Shown: positions 37,717 through 50,214 of the stretch, one piece after another
Layout of the letters: each line of letters starts with the position of its first letter
Numbering within the stretch: the stretch's first letter is position 1
Source: Acanthochlamys bracteata
Taxonomy: Eukaryota; Streptophyta; Magnoliopsida; Pandanales; Velloziaceae
Reading direction: 5' to 3'
Length of the DNA: 64,000 nt
Assembly: GCA_019914995.1 (NCBI GenBank)
Contig: CM034135.1
Location: 1,056,501-1,120,500 of the forward strand
Made by a program: the position numbers and the translations under genes
Notes under the pieces: generated by a model
Told to the model about the DNA's origin: nothing
The model's database searches: none
Seen by the model: the letters and a program-made list of their open reading frames with translations, nothing else

Positions 37717-40629
37717 CTAATTTGCACTTTGGTTTGGTACTTTTGTCAAGACCTCTGCACCTGTCTTTGTAATCAGTATTGTATGCTCGAACTGAGCCGC
37801 AAGGCTACCATCAGCAGTTAGGGCAGTCCAGCCATCATCCCACATAACACAGTCAGTACTTCCAGTGGTAAGTATAGGCTCTAAAACATTGACAAAATAA
37901 TTGATTATTATAACCTCAACTGCACGTAGGTAACCTATAACATCAACATGCACATTATACAATCATAAAAGAAACAGATAACCACCAGAAGGACTGCATT
38001 CTAAAACTTTAAGAACGTAAAGCAATTACATATCAAGAGATGCACATACCTATTGTAAAAGTTTGGCCTTCAACCATAGAGCCAGGTCTGTCATTGCCTA
38101 TGAAATTATACAGCCAAGGAAATCTTTATAGGATGAATCGGACTATTTAATGTAGTAAAGTAGAATGACTGGCTACACAAAATCATAACCAAAAAGCTCC
38201 CTAAGTTCCTGTTTTATCAGGACATATGAAAGGAGAAATAATTACTTACGGTGATGAAGGATTATAGGTTCCGAGTGGAAGACAGTTCCAACACCATGGC
38301 CAACAAAACGCTCAACCACACCAAAGCCAAATCTTTCAGCATGCTCGCTGAGATTTAGAAACACGTTATCACGTAAGTTATGCTATATGATTGAGGTCAA
38401 GAGGAGGCAATGGCTACAGTTGATGCATACCTTATTCTCTTCCCGATCTTCTTAAAGCTACAACCATCTTTGCAAACAGCTATTGCCCTTTGCATGCATT
38501 CGTCAGTTACCTAATAAAGAGTTAATTAAAAAACACAGTAGATAAATAAATAAAAGAAAGCAACATTAAATTGATGAAAATTTTGACTTATTAGTCTGCT
38601 TTTGTAAGTGAAGGATTTTTAGAAGTTATGGCATCTATATCAATTACGAAAGCTTGAATTTGTAGCTTGCTGCATTCAAATATATCAAGCTCATTCTATT
38701 ACACTAGAAGATAGAATCCACTTTTGGTATAACGCATATCCTCATACATCTTACGTCTCGCACCCTCCTGAATGTGAACTCTTCTTGAACACTTTCCTCA
38801 AAAAGTAATTGGACTATAATAACATTCGCTCTCGAAAAGAAAGCAGTACAACCAAAAGTAGTATGCAAGTTGCAGGATTACAATCACAGCACAATCAACC
38901 TGGTTAAAGCTCCATGCATACTACCTGGACAAGGCGCTTAGTACGTTCATCAACATTTCCACAAAGAAAAGTCTTTGAAGTGTCCCCATGGTAGCCCTGA
39001 CATATAGATCGCATGATTAAATCAAAGGGTAAAAAGCAATTTCAAAAGCTTTAACATCATTAACATCAGATTCATGAAATAACAATGTATAAACAACTAA
39101 ATAACGTGGAACAGAATGACAAACTTTATAGTAATGTTCACATGTATCTTTAAGAAAATAAAAATTTTAAGGTGCATACGGCTTCAAAATCTGTAATGCA
39201 TGATTTTGAACATGCAATTAACTGCACAAAAAGGATAAGAGGAGCATCGTACATCTAGATAAACAGTCACATCGATGTTGATTATGTCACCATCCTGGAG
39301 AACACCAGAAAATTGTTAGTGAAATGATTGCTCAAACAATCAAACTTAAACCTTCTATAAAAAAACATTTACACAGAAGACCTGCAATTGACGGGAATCA
39401 GGTATTCCGTGACACATGCACTCATTGACAGAGGTGCAAACACTCTTTGGAAATCCTCCATATCCAAGAGGTGAAGGATAAGCACCAGCCTCAATTATCA
39501 TCTTGTGCACTGCTTTATCAATTTCATTGGTTGTTATAGAAGGCTGATAGAAAGACATGAATTCATAAGAAATTAATTGATATAAAACATAACATACCAG
39601 ATGGAGACTGATCACACAGAGAGCTAGTGAGTTTATACTGACTACAAACAGCATACGGTTCATACTAGACCAGGGAGATATTTATGAAGTAGAGGCACTT
39701 TTGAGACTTGGACTTACTACTTGGACAAAGACGTCTACTACGCTACTGCATGACAAAGGTACCTAGTATATGGTTGATACAAGAGCACTGAACTAGTTAT
39801 TACCTTAACCAATGTTCCAGCATAATCCAAAACACGCGCAGCTAACTGACATGCTGCTTTCATACGAGCGATTCCCTCTTCGTCATGTATTTGAGGTTCA
39901 CTTGAAAGCTCTGGAAGAACATTTGAACCAACGTATGGCGGTCTGGGAATGTGATCAGGCACCGAAAGAGGTCCAGACACCTTTCCACGCCTTAATGGTG
40001 GCCTTTTTTTAACTTTAACTGAGCCTTGAAGCTCACGAGCCCTGTCCATGGAAATGAAGCATGAAGAAGAACATCTTGCACGAGTACAACTGCTGGACTC
40101 AATTCAGGAAGACTAAAATCTGAGCTTATTAGATTAGCATCAGTTATCATAACTGATGTATACCACTTGACTGCTCACAACCAAAATTCAGTTCTACGAA
40201 TTCATACGCATATCAATCCATCGAAATAGAACAAATTAAAGTTACGGATTCAATCGAAACGAAAAAATAAAAATGCAGAAATTTCGCAGAACACAAGCTC
40301 GTCATCATCAACATTATCATCATAGAATTTGGTACCGTTTGATTCGCATAGCCTCTTCCAAACCAGACAACCTTCTCGCTTCGACAACATTCGAGTTCCG
40401 GATTCGTGTTTTACCTTCCGGAAGAAACACACCGTTGGAAATGTTTTCGAGTACAAGGATTAAAACTTGAAGCAAAAAAGTTGAGGAAAAAAATTCAGAA
40501 ACACGAACTGGTGATGGAGACGGAGGTCGGAGGAAGGAGTGGAGACCCGTAGAATAAGGAGGACGCACTCCTGTACGGTGGCGACGGAGCGCACCGGAAC
40601 CGTTCGACGGCGGTGAATTTGCTCGACAT
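37717..40629 (-). CDS. MAP1B: Plastid methionine aminopeptidase, type 1B
   Basis: Removes the initiator Met from new organellar proteins. Ten exons in transcript order: 40509-40629, 40336-40414, 39804-40041, 39382-39543, 39253-39294, 38925-38996, 38431-38510, 38250-38347, 38050-38097 and 37717-37880. Phases agree and give 367 residues, the size expected for MAP1B. The N terminus (about 60 residues, Ser/Pro/Arg-rich) looks like a transit peptide. The catalytic core has [35 protein letters not shown] (two metal-binding Asp), [11 protein letters not shown] (metal-binding His), TFTIEP and AAQFEHT (two metal-binding Glu), so all five ligands are present. [11 protein letters not shown] and [14 protein letters not shown] favour MAP1B over MAP1D. 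The first intron is only about 94 bases; it is inferred from frame continuity and homologue length. Confidence 0.92.
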
Positions 40630-41951
40630 GTTCGGATTCTGAATTGAAATGAAATAAAAAATAATTAAATACGAGACAAAAAGCGCGAGCTGGTGCAGAG
40701 AGAGTGGATAAGAGAAGTTCGCTAGTTGTTTTTTATTTTGCAGGTTATGAACTCATACAACTAAAATAGGCCTAAAACTTATAAATGATTGTTCCGGCCC
40801 AGCCCATACAAAGTTTGTTATGCCTAAGCTGGCCCAATCCAAAATTTCTTAAGCTTTTCTACATGTAAATTTAAATTGCAAACATTATTAAGAGTTTTGT
40901 AATATTCTAATGAAAAATTAAGAATTTAGCAAACTGTTCAAAAGAAAAAAAATAATTTTAACAAAATTTACATTTTTATCTTTAGAAAAAAAAGTTAGAA
41001 GCCGAAAGATGGTGCATGAAAACTCTACCAAATAAGTAGTAGACATCCCTTAATTATTTTATTCCCATTACATATATTTTAGTATCTTTAGAATTTTCTT
41101 TAATTATTCATTATAATATGTTAAAGGAAGTTGCCAAACAAACAATGGAGGAATAATTGTTTTCTTTAAAAAAAAAATCACTTTAAAATGATTTGGAATA
41201 GTATATTATATTTAATATTAAAAATTTATATACAAATTTAATTTTTCAAACGAAGAAAATTCCTTCATATTTATATTTATTTATTTATGAATGAGTTTGG
41301 TTTACATACTTCTGCACATCTACTTAAACTACTTCAAACTACAATTATTTCTTAATACAATTAATTAAACCTCTCATCAACTTGAAAACAATTTAATAAG
41401 TCAATCAACTCAAAACAATTACGTTCTGTATAGTGGACTTCAAGTTAAAATATATTAATCTGAAACTTCCAAACAAAACAATGCATTGAACCAACACAGG
41501 AAGTTTCTCAAATTAAAAGCAATATATTTACATATGAAAAAAATAATACAAATTTAAAATTTAAAAAATTAGATAGAGATCAATTTCTAAACTAATTCAA
41601 AAAAATTTATCAAAAAATTTTTATTTATAAATTTTTATATTTAACGATAAACTTTAAATTTAAAAATCTTATCGACTATTTTGAGTCGAGATGTGTGTAC
41701 ATATATCTCTAATAAAATATACATTTATATTTCACATATAAATTATTAATTTTATTATTTATATTATTTTAATCTAATTAAATAAAAATTAAATTATTGT
41801 TTGATTGAATTAAAATTTCATTACTTATTCTCTAACTTATAATTATTCAACTTTATGTCGAAGATTATATTTGAAAATTCTTCACAAAATAATTGAAAAG
41901 TGTTGTGACTTGTAAGGAGTGTATTCTCTCCCTAGTTAAGAGTATACATAA

Positions 41952-42247
41952 TTTAGGGTGTATTTTAGCATACGAAATTCTATTTTTTTTTTCAGATTTT
42001 GAGTTTCAAATAGTTTATATATTTTAATTATTCAAAAAATTCAGAATTTTATTTTTACATATAGAATTTCAATTCCAATATTCTTATTTGTACACTCCTT
42101 AATATAATTATATTTTTTAAATTTTAACACAATTTTAAAATCTATTAAAATATAAATACTGAATTTTATTTTCATTTTATTTTTTTAATAATTTTAATTT
42201 TAATTTTTCACGTTCACAAAATTATGTTAAAAATATTTAAAACATAC
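41952..42247. repeat. Family B A+T-rich element, copy 1
   Basis: It begins TTTAGGGTGTATTTTAG and shares ordered blocks with 46174-46455: TTTATATATTTTAATTA, TTAATATAATTAT, and ATTAAAATATAAATACTGAA. The ends are weakly inverted around a TTTAAA motif. It is non-coding. Confidence 0.5.
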
Positions 42248-42524
42248 AATTAATTAATAAAGTGTTGATAAAGTGATTAGACATATATTGAATTTTATAA
42301 TTGGTTGCGTGTCAGTGGAACATAATGCGCACTATGTAAAAAAAAATGTTTGTTCTTCTCTTGTTTGGCATTTTGTTTGCTTTTGTTCGTTCCAAATTAA
42401 TAATGCTGATTCTTCTTTGAGAATTTAATAAATTATTAATGTTTATTAAATTATTGTACTAAGATATTTGCTACTTGTCTGCCTTTTTTGGGTAGCGCCG
42501 TTCTTACTTTTATCTTAGTTTATC

Positions 42525-42735
42525 TTAAAATTAAAAAAAGTTTAGAAATATTTAGAAAAAAAGTTTTTTAAATAAAAGATATCTTGAAGATTTTAAAATA
42601 TAAAACTATTTTTTATTTGAAAAATAAATAATAATAATATAATAATATTTATAACATAAAATTCATTATATTTTTTTAAAATTAAAAATATATAAAATAT
42701 TATAAAAAATTTATTTAAAAATATGATACTAAGAA
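42525..42735. repeat. Family A-like fragment, copy 7
   Basis: The body pattern (AAGTTTTTTAAATAAAAGAT at the left, TATAAAAAATTTATTTAAAA at the right) fits family A, but the characteristic CGTTT ends are lost. Confidence 0.35.
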
Positions 42736-43996
42736 TTAGAGACAAAAGAAGTTAAAATTAATCCTAAACATCACCTAAATGATTCAAATTAGATTTTACT
42801 TAGAATCGTACTTTAAACCTCCGTAATTTAATTTTTTTCATAAAAATTAGAATTATAATTATTTCACATATTTTAATATAAAATAGAATTCAGAATTTAA
42901 TTTTAACATCACTATATAAGAAACTCTAAATACAATTAAAATACAAAAATTATGATGCACTTCTAACTCACTTCAATAAATAATTAAAAAATAAAAATTA
43001 AACTCTAATTTTAATTTATTTAAAAAATATTAGTTTATTAATAATTTAAAGTAGGCCGTATATTAGTTTATTAATAACTCAATTTTGCTATTTTTCTAAA
43101 AGTTATTTAAATACAAATATTTTATTTTTTTAAATTTATAATTGCTTTTTATAATTTATTGTTGAAAATTTTAGTTTACTGTAACCCATACGCGCTCTTT
43201 TATTAAATTAAATTCAACGTAAAAATAAGAATATAATAACTATTTTCTGACTCTATTTGATAAATGGATCTAATTTTAATGAGCGATTGAAATTAAAAAA
43301 AAAAGGTAAAATATTAAACTGTATAAGATGATAAATTATTAAAAATTACGTATTTTTTGGAATAAGTAATCATTGTCCTAATTTCAAAGTTATTCAAATT
43401 CCCAATGGATGGATTCATGAACTCCTTAGTTAGGATTCATGCACTAAACCTTCTTATATTTTTCCATGAATGAAGGGATCATATGAATCAATTCCTAAGC
43501 CAGTAAATTATTAAAACAGAAACATTCATGACTTATACATGATACCTAGTTAGTTAACTTATAATTAATCAATAGTTAAGCGTTTATTGATTTAATAATT
43601 AATCAATAAATAAATTAATAATTTATATTAGAAAAACTATGTTCTTAAAAATCTATTTGATTATATTACATATATGGTTGTCATTAGTAAAGGTTCGGCA
43701 GCCATGAAACATGAAATATAAAGTTTGCAATGCATATAATTATACAAAAACTTTATTAAATATAGACATCTCACTAAGTATAGATATAAACTTAGCGACA
43801 TAATTAAATATAGTCATTAACTTACCTATATTTATATTAACCAAACTTACACATGGGTGTTTTTCATTATCAACCATTGCTCCCCTTCCCATATAAAAAA
43901 CCACAAACTTCATTCTCAACCATTTCCATCGTCCATTTTCTTTCGAATTTTTTTTCTTTGAAAACATTCTGTTCTTGTTCTTGTTCTTGAATCTTG

Positions 43997-44506
43997 ATGG
44001 GTTTTCCTTCATTAGTCTACTGCGTAATATTTCCACAACCAGTTATTGTTCTTTTTCAGTTCTTTGATTTCTTGAGAATTATAATCACAACTGTTCTTTC
44101 CTACACCGGACTCTGTTCTTCTCCTAGACTTTACTATGGTTTTCATCTGCAACCGGCGACGACAACGACGACGGGGACGACAACAACCTTCGATTTCTCA
44201 TCATCATCGTTAGCATTGCAAAATCCAGTTTACGCTGATCTAGAACAGATCCAGAACTTGCTTCCGGTGATTCAATATGCAATTTTATCGAAACGAAGCG
44301 AAGAAGGTGATGATCAAGAAGATGTCGACTGTTGCTCTATTTGTTTAGGGAAGTTGGAAGATGTTGATGAAGTTAGGCAGCTTGGAAATTGCCAGCATGC
44401 GTTTCATAGGAAATGTATCGATAAATGGGTTGATATTGGAAGCAGCAGTTGCCCGCTGTGCCGGTTACCTTTGTTGCCTTGCCGGCTTCGAAGAAGAAGT
44501 TTCTAA
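43997..44506 (+). CDS. RING-H2 finger protein, BRH1/RHA-like E3 ligase
   Basis: A 169-residue intronless protein with an N-terminal hydrophobic segment (about residues 5-35, VIFPQPVIVLFQFFDFLRII) that likely anchors it in a membrane. The C-terminal RING-H2 has all eight ligands in the C3H2C3 order: CCSICLGKLED, then CQHAFHRKCIDKW, then CPLC. It should work as an E3 ubiquitin ligase with a UBC partner. The order of short N-terminal membrane segment, Thr-rich linker and terminal RING fits the brassinosteroid-responsive RING-H2 (BRH1) group. The ATG at 43997 follows an in-frame TTG, and the family normally begins with MGFP, which supports this start. Confidence 0.85.
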   Translation: MGFPSLVYCVIFPQPVIVLFQFFDFLRIIITTVLSYTGLCSSPRLYYGFHLQPATTTTTGTTTTFDFSSSSLALQNPVYADLEQIQNLLPVIQYAILSKRSEEGDDQEDVDCCSICLGKLEDVDEVRQLGNCQHAFHRKCIDKWVDIGSSSCPLCRLPLLPCRLRRRSF

Positions 44507-44761
44507 TTAGGCAGCTGAAAAAATTTCTTCCTTCAATTTTTCTGTGTTTAAAACAGAACATTAAAAATGTCCACCTTTTCTACTGAAATTGTTTTTATGA
44601 TTATTACTTAACTAAATCAAAGTGGCAAAAACACAAAACAAAAATAATAATAAATCATCTCCAAATTACTGTGATGCATGCCAGAGAAAAATAGACCAAA
44701 TTATATGGAGACAACATAGTGAAGAAAAAAAAACCAAAAATAACAGAGATTGATTGTAATA

Positions 44762-45606
44762 TCAATAATTAGTTTTGTTCTTTGTGCTTTCATCAATCTT
44801 CTTGCCGGCTTTGTCAAGATTTTCTTCAGCTGTACCACGAGTCTCTTCAGCAGAACCAACAACAGAGTCCTTCAATTTTTCAGCAGTCTCCTTTGTCTTC
44901 TCCATAGCTCCCTGCACGTTTTCCTTAGCTTTCTCTCCAATCTCTTGGGCAGTCTCCCTAACATTGCTCGATCCTTCTTTGGTCTTCTCCATTGCTTGGT
45001 TACCCATTTCTTTCGTTCTGTCAACAGCTTGAGCTCCCATGTCTTTGGCTTTCTCCATATTGTCCATTGCTGAACCACGAGCGCTTTGTGTTGCTTCTTT
45101 TACTTTGTCACCCACGGTGGACGCGTTCTCTTTCGTCTTGTCCATGGCTTCACCGGATTTCGTTTTAGCTTCTTGTGAGAACTGGTTAGCACGGTCTCCT
45201 CCTGCTGAAGCGTTCTCTTGTGTTTTGTCCCATGCCTTGCTGCTCCGCTCGTTCACTTTGTCTTTAGCTTGGTTTGCTGCTTCCTGAGTTGATTGAAAAG
45301 CGTCTGTTGCTTTCTCCTTTGTGTTCCCCATTGCGTTATCCATCTGAGCCTGAAAAATCCAAAACATCAGACCTTTTTGGGTACAGAATTTTGGAACTTG
45401 TTGAGAAGTAAATCAAATCAATCGTCATGCATGCTAAAGATCAAAAGAACAGGCTATCGTACCTGTGTGGATTTCTGGGCAGCAGGGACTATAACACGCT
45501 GAAACCTAACGCCGACTGGTTGGCGAAGAGGAATCGCCGGATTCCTGATTACTGGATTGGAGATGTTGCCCAAAACAATACTGCGTCCTCCAAACGTGGA
45601 TGCCAT
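44762..45606 (-). CDS. LEA_4-type late embryogenesis abundant protein, probably organelle-targeted
   Basis: Two exons (45463-45606 and 44762-45349) give 243 residues. Exon 1 encodes 48 residues rich in Arg, Ser, Val and Pro with no acidic residues (MASTFGGRSIVLG...), which looks like a plastid or mitochondrial transit peptide. Exon 2 is almost wholly made of degenerate 11-residue repeats of the LEA group 3 kind, such as AMDKTKENAS, AMEKTKEGSS and AMEKTKETAEK. It is very hydrophilic and lacks Cys and Trp after its start. Such proteins fold into amphipathic helices on drying and protect membranes and enzymes. Two ACGTGTC motifs upstream fit ABA and drought control. Several long antisense frames here are by-products of the repeat and were discarded. 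Confidence 0.88.
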
Positions 45607-45757
45607 TTCTATACTGCAAAGCTTTTTTGTACACTGACGAACGATTAGGCTGCTTGTTTAATTGTTTGAAGAAAATCTGTAACTCGAAAATCTGTTGTCT
45701 GATGAACTGAAAGGAAGTGCGCAGTGGGGATTAAAAAGAACACGAGCTTGGTATAGC

Positions 45758-45778
45758 GACACGTAAGTGGAGACACGT
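45758..45778 (-). promoter_or_regulatory. Paired ABRE (ACGTGTC) motifs in the LEA promoter
   Basis: Read on the gene strand, ACGTGTC occurs at 45758-45764 and again at 45772-45778, spaced 14 bp apart. They lie about 150-175 bp upstream of the LEA start codon. Two ABREs close together form an ABA-responsive unit in many LEA promoters. Confidence 0.7.
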
Positions 45779-46173
45779 TGCATGCACAAAGAGAAACCAT
45801 TTACGTAGCTCAAACAAGTGTCGCGTTGAACCAAAGAAAATTTGGGCATCTCTGTAGAGCTTGAGTTGGCATTAGCCAAACCAAACACTTGGAATCAAAA
45901 TGGTAATCGTTTACTCTAGAACAAACTTGAGCATGTTTTGTATTGTATTTGCAGTATATACTATAGACTTCAAAGTAGTACTAATCCGTTTTGGTTTGGC
46001 CACTATACATGTGTTTTGTTTTTTTTTCTTTTCTATCCCATTCCATTTTCCATTTGATTTCTCTAGCTTTTTCTAACTAGCCCAAAAAAATTTGGCTCAC
46101 CCGTTTACTTGCGCTTTAGCTCAGCCCGTCGGCGGAGTCTTACAATCAAACAGGTCGATTCTTGCTTGCTTGC

Positions 46174-46455
46174 TTTAGGGCGTGATTTAAATATCTGTAA
46201 TTTATTTTTTTTTATCAATTTTAAGTTATGAATGATTTATATATTTTAATTACACAAAATTTTTAAAATTTTATATAAAATTTTAATTTTAATTTTTTTA
46301 TTTATATATTTTTTAATATAATTATTTTTTCAATTTTTAATATATTTTCAAATTTTACTAAAATATAAATATTGAATTCAATTTGTATTGTATTTTAAAA
46401 AAATTTTACTTTTTATTTTTATAAAATTCAATTATAAATATTTAAAGTACGTATT
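46174..46455. repeat. Family B A+T-rich element, copy 2
   Basis: It begins TTTAGGGCGTGATTTAAATA and runs parallel to 41952-42247. The left end (GCGTGATTTAAATATCT) and the reverse complement of the right end (ACGTACTTTAAATATTT) match at about 14 of 17 bases, a terminal inverted repeat. Confidence 0.55.
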
Positions 46456-46536
46456 TATATAAATTAATATATATATATGATAATTTTCACTACAGATAGG
46501 TGAAAGCTTAGGGTACGGGGAAAACATTTACTACAT

Positions 46537-46767
46537 TTAGGAGTTATTTGATAAAGTTTTTCATTTCAGTGTTTATTTTATATTTTTGTTTTCTAGAATT
46601 TGTCATATTTAAAAATTTTAAAAAATTTACAACTATAAATAATTTATACATTAATAAAACTTTATATATTTAAATTTAATTTTAAGATAAAAACTAAATT
46701 TATTTTTAAATTTCTTAAAATAAATTAAAATATTTTTCTATTTTAAGTATTTGTAAATGACCCCTTA
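46537..46767. repeat. Family A-like fragment, copy 8
   Basis: A+T-rich block running from GGAGTTATTTGATAAAG to TTTGTAAATGACCCC. Its internal pattern (TTTATATATTTAAATTTAAT) recalls family A, but the ends are diverged. Confidence 0.3.
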
Positions 46768-47069
46768 ACTTGTGTTCATATTTCATATGAGCAAATTGCT
46801 CGATCTACTGTGGGCTCAATCTCGTTCGCATTATATTTGAGTGGTCAATACTACATATTCTCGCCAACTACTGGATTTATATTACAATTCAGTTTTAGCT
46901 AAACTACATAAGCAAAGCTTCGACAATCACCGAAGCACCAAGCAAACAAACAAACCATTTGGAACAAGCTTCGAACGATCGACAAAGCGAAGCAGTGGTT
47001 GTTCAAACGGGAATGCAACAGATTATACTTCCGGTAACAGATGCGTAGGGCCTTGGCGGCTGTTGCTTT

Positions 47070-47447
47070 AGGGGTTGTGGTTGTGGTGTCAACAATGGAG
47101 GTGGGATTGGAGGAGGTGGAGGGTTTGGTGGTGGTGGTAGAGTTGGAGGAGGGAGCGGTGGTAGCTTTGGTGCTGGTGCTGGCGTAGGTGGCGGCCCGAG
47201 CGTTGGTATAGGAGCTAGTGGAGGCGGTTGCGGTGGAGCTGGCGGCGGACAAGGTGGAGGGTTTGGTGCTGGAGCTTAGGAGGCACTGGTGGGGCAGGAT
47301 TCGGTGGCCGAGGCGGTGAGAGTTGGTGGAGGCTTTGGAGTTGGTGCAGGATTTGGGAGTGGCGCCGGAGGAGTTGGCGGAGGAGGTGGGTTTGGTGGTG
47401 GTGGTGGCGGCAGCGGAACAGGTATTGGTGGTGGCCGCGGCCTCTGA
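47070..47447. pseudogene. Gly-rich (+) / Pro-rich (-) low-complexity block, probable broken GRP or PRP gene
   Basis: On the plus strand, Gly-rich frames run from about 47070 to a stop at 47277-47279. They continue in another frame (GGTGGAGFGGRGG) and then return to the first frame until a stop at 47445-47447. On the minus strand the same DNA reads as Pro-rich frames, with a non-repetitive start MQKQVLELAQRPRPPPIPV near 47475, also split over three frames. Either strand could be the original coding strand. Two frame changes in under 400 bp suggest a decayed glycine-rich or proline-rich cell-wall protein gene, unless a small intron is hidden here. No signal peptide is visible on either strand. 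Confidence 0.45.
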
Positions 47448-47775
47448 GCAAGTTCCAACACTTGTTTCTGCATACTGTCAACGGAATTTTCCTTACCAAT
47501 AAGAGAACTACATGTTTTATTTCCATCACTGTTGAATAGAAACATGTTAAGATTTGATGTTTGATATTTACTTATGTCAACTTATTCCATCTCCTTAAAA
47601 TTTTTTGTTTTTAAAAAATTTAAGAAACACGAACAATTTGTATATGTAAAATTTTATGTTGTCAAGTTAAAAATATAAGTCTGTTTTTCTAAAAAAAAAT
47701 CCACCAAAAATTATTTTTTTATTCAAAAGTATTTTATTCTAAGCAATTCGAGAACCTCTTCATGACAGTAGAAAG

Positions 47776-50214
47776 TTATGAAGGCTTATAGTATTTGGTA
47801 GGCACAAAGGGCATCTTCGTGATAGACCCATTGTAATCTTTTCCTCGAACAGCAATCTTCACTTCAGTTCCAGGTTTGTGATACCCAGATTTCACATATC
47901 CCATCGCGATGTTCTTCTTTAAGCAAGGACTGAAGCCTCCACTAGTTACTTCACCAATTTTCTCACCATCAGTTCCCACAATCTCACTATGGCTTCGTGC
48001 TGGAGGACCTGATGAAAACATACCAACACGCCTGATTGGTGGACCCTCTTCGAGCTGCTTGAGAATTTTTTCAGCACCCAGGAAACCGCCTTCTGCTCTT
48101 CGCCTCTTACCAATTGCCCACGAGAGCCCAGCCTCCACAGGCGTAATGTGCTGCTCCATGTCATTGCCGTATAGACAAAGGCCTGCCTCAAGCCGAAGAC
48201 TGTCACGAGCGCCAAGTCCAGTCAACCTCACCTTGCCTTCAGATCTTTCTAGGATTGCCTTGGCCAGGTCTACAGCATTTTCAGAAGGAACAGATATCTC
48301 AAAACCATCCTCTCCTGTGTACCTGCAAGTTCATGCAACCCAGAGAAGGAATGACTAAATAATGGCACCAAATACTAAGTTTGCAAACACAGCCAAACTA
48401 TAAAATGTACAAGGCACAAGAGCAATTGTAATATTTGAAGTGCAGATGACCTATAGAGTAAGGTACCCTGTCAAAAGGTGACACATAATATTCATAAATA
48501 TCTAACTTGTTTCTGGATTACTAGCTATCATGATGACAAAATATGGTAGTGATGTAATCTTCATAAAGATCAGTTTCAAGAGTAAAAGTTACTACTAGTT
48601 TTCATTTTAGAGCAGTATCGTATGTGCTTCAATGATGATTCCTCTGCACAAAATAGACTGCAAAGGGGAAACAATGACAAAAACACGAAAAAATATAATG
48701 AAGAAGAGATAAAGTCCTACTTTTATATCATCATTGTGAAACACAGTACATACAGCAATTTATTCCAAAAAAGATTTTTTTCTCGAAACGTGTAAGTATA
48801 TATTTGTACTATGTCACTCAAGGTCATAAATACAGAAAGCACAACAGTAGAACCAGTGTCATACAAACGGAAACATAAAAAGAAAAAGCAAAAACGGTAA
48901 ACCATGCTTATTTGATGAGTCTGGGACCAGGCAAACAAATTTGTTAAACGACAAGGGAAAGGATGACGGCAAGGTGCAATTCGACTAACATACCCCGTTC
49001 TTGTGAGGAAGCACTTCGATCCATTTATATCCAATGTTCGGAACTCACCAAAATACATTTTGTTTAAATCCTCTTTTGTCAGCAACTGAAGAACTGGTGC
49101 AGCAAGAGGACCCTGAGATCAATCAGATATAGCTTCAGATCATACTGGATATGACAGCCATGTAGAAACTAAGAAACTTAATAAGGAAACACTAAAGAAA
49201 TAAATGAAATTGAGACATTACAGAAAAAGGTGAATAAATTGCATGATGTATATTTGAAATAGTCACATCTTCATCGTCCACTCATACTACCATATTTTAG
49301 GATCATACAAGGTTGTAAATCAGTTGTTTATGTATTTACAGATCAATGCAAAAACCTTTTATGTAAGTGTATCCAAGATGCCAACCACTAGTATTTACCC
49401 AAAACGCTACACTTCCAAGCAAATTAACACCTTTGACAATAATCTCTAAATGGACAATGCCACATTTCTAATTCATCAACCAAATTGATCCTACATTTTC
49501 AAGAAATCAAACATCCACATGCAATCCAGATCCATCCCAAATTCTGAATTTCAACAAATTATTCCCAAATCACCACCCAATTCACCCAATTCAAAGAAAA
49601 CTATTGCTAATCAAACCAATGGACAACATTCAAATCTGACTCACCTGCAACGCAAGAAGAGATCTTTCATCATGAATATGCCATGCAACATCTCCCCCAT
49701 TCTTCGTGAACGATTCCATGTGCTCCCCAATATGCGCGAGATCTTTCTCCCTACAACCAGCATTAACAACAAGGTACAAGTGATCATCCTTCACTTTAGT
49801 AACAACTGAATCATCGATAGCTCCACCCTTCTCGTTAGTAAACACCGTCAACGTTCCCGTTCCCGGCTTCAATCCCGCAACATCAGCAATCACAAGCTTC
49901 TCTAGGAAAGCAGCAGCGTCACGGCCTGTAAGACTAAGCCCACACATATGCGAAACATCGAACAATCCACCGTTAGATCGACAGTTGATTGTTGAATCCA
50001 TAATCGAATCCTTGTACTGAATCGGCATGCTCCAGCCAGCAAATGGAACCAGTTTAGCTCCGTGTTGTACATGGAAATCGTAGAGAGCAGTTCGTTTCAA
50101 GTCTGCCTCGGCAGCAGTAGCCGGTTCAGCAGAGAAATAACGCCGGCCGGCTGCGGCGGCGGTGCTCCGGCGTGTTAAGCATTGGCTCAATTGCCATAAA
50201 CCAACACCTTTCAT
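47776..50214 (-). CDS. GLDT: Aminomethyltransferase, T-protein of the glycine cleavage system
   Basis: The T-protein takes the aminomethyl group from lipoylated H-protein and passes it to tetrahydrofolate, releasing ammonia. It works in mitochondria and carries photorespiratory flux in leaves. Three exons in transcript order (49645-50214, 48994-49112, 47776-48322) join in phase to 411 residues. The N terminus (about 30 residues, [19 protein letters not shown]) is Arg/Ser/Ala-rich and lacks acids, a mitochondrial presequence. Family strings include [57 protein letters not shown] and [16 protein letters not shown]. The tail is [24 protein letters not shown]. Exon plan and length are normal and no defect was seen. 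Confidence 0.96.

Larger units (their letters stand above)
40660..43996. other. A+T-rich gene desert
   Basis: About 3.3 kb with no supported gene. Long runs of A and T dominate, and two repeat-family copies (41952-42247 and 42525-42735) are the only structure recognised. The sequence just before 43996 probably includes the promoter and leader of the RING-H2 gene. Confidence 0.55.

Noticed and set aside
44750-45287. Several plus-strand open frames opposite the LEA gene
   Set aside because: They are antisense products of the repetitive LEA codons (Lys-, Glu- and Ala-rich repeats read as Phe, Leu, Ser).
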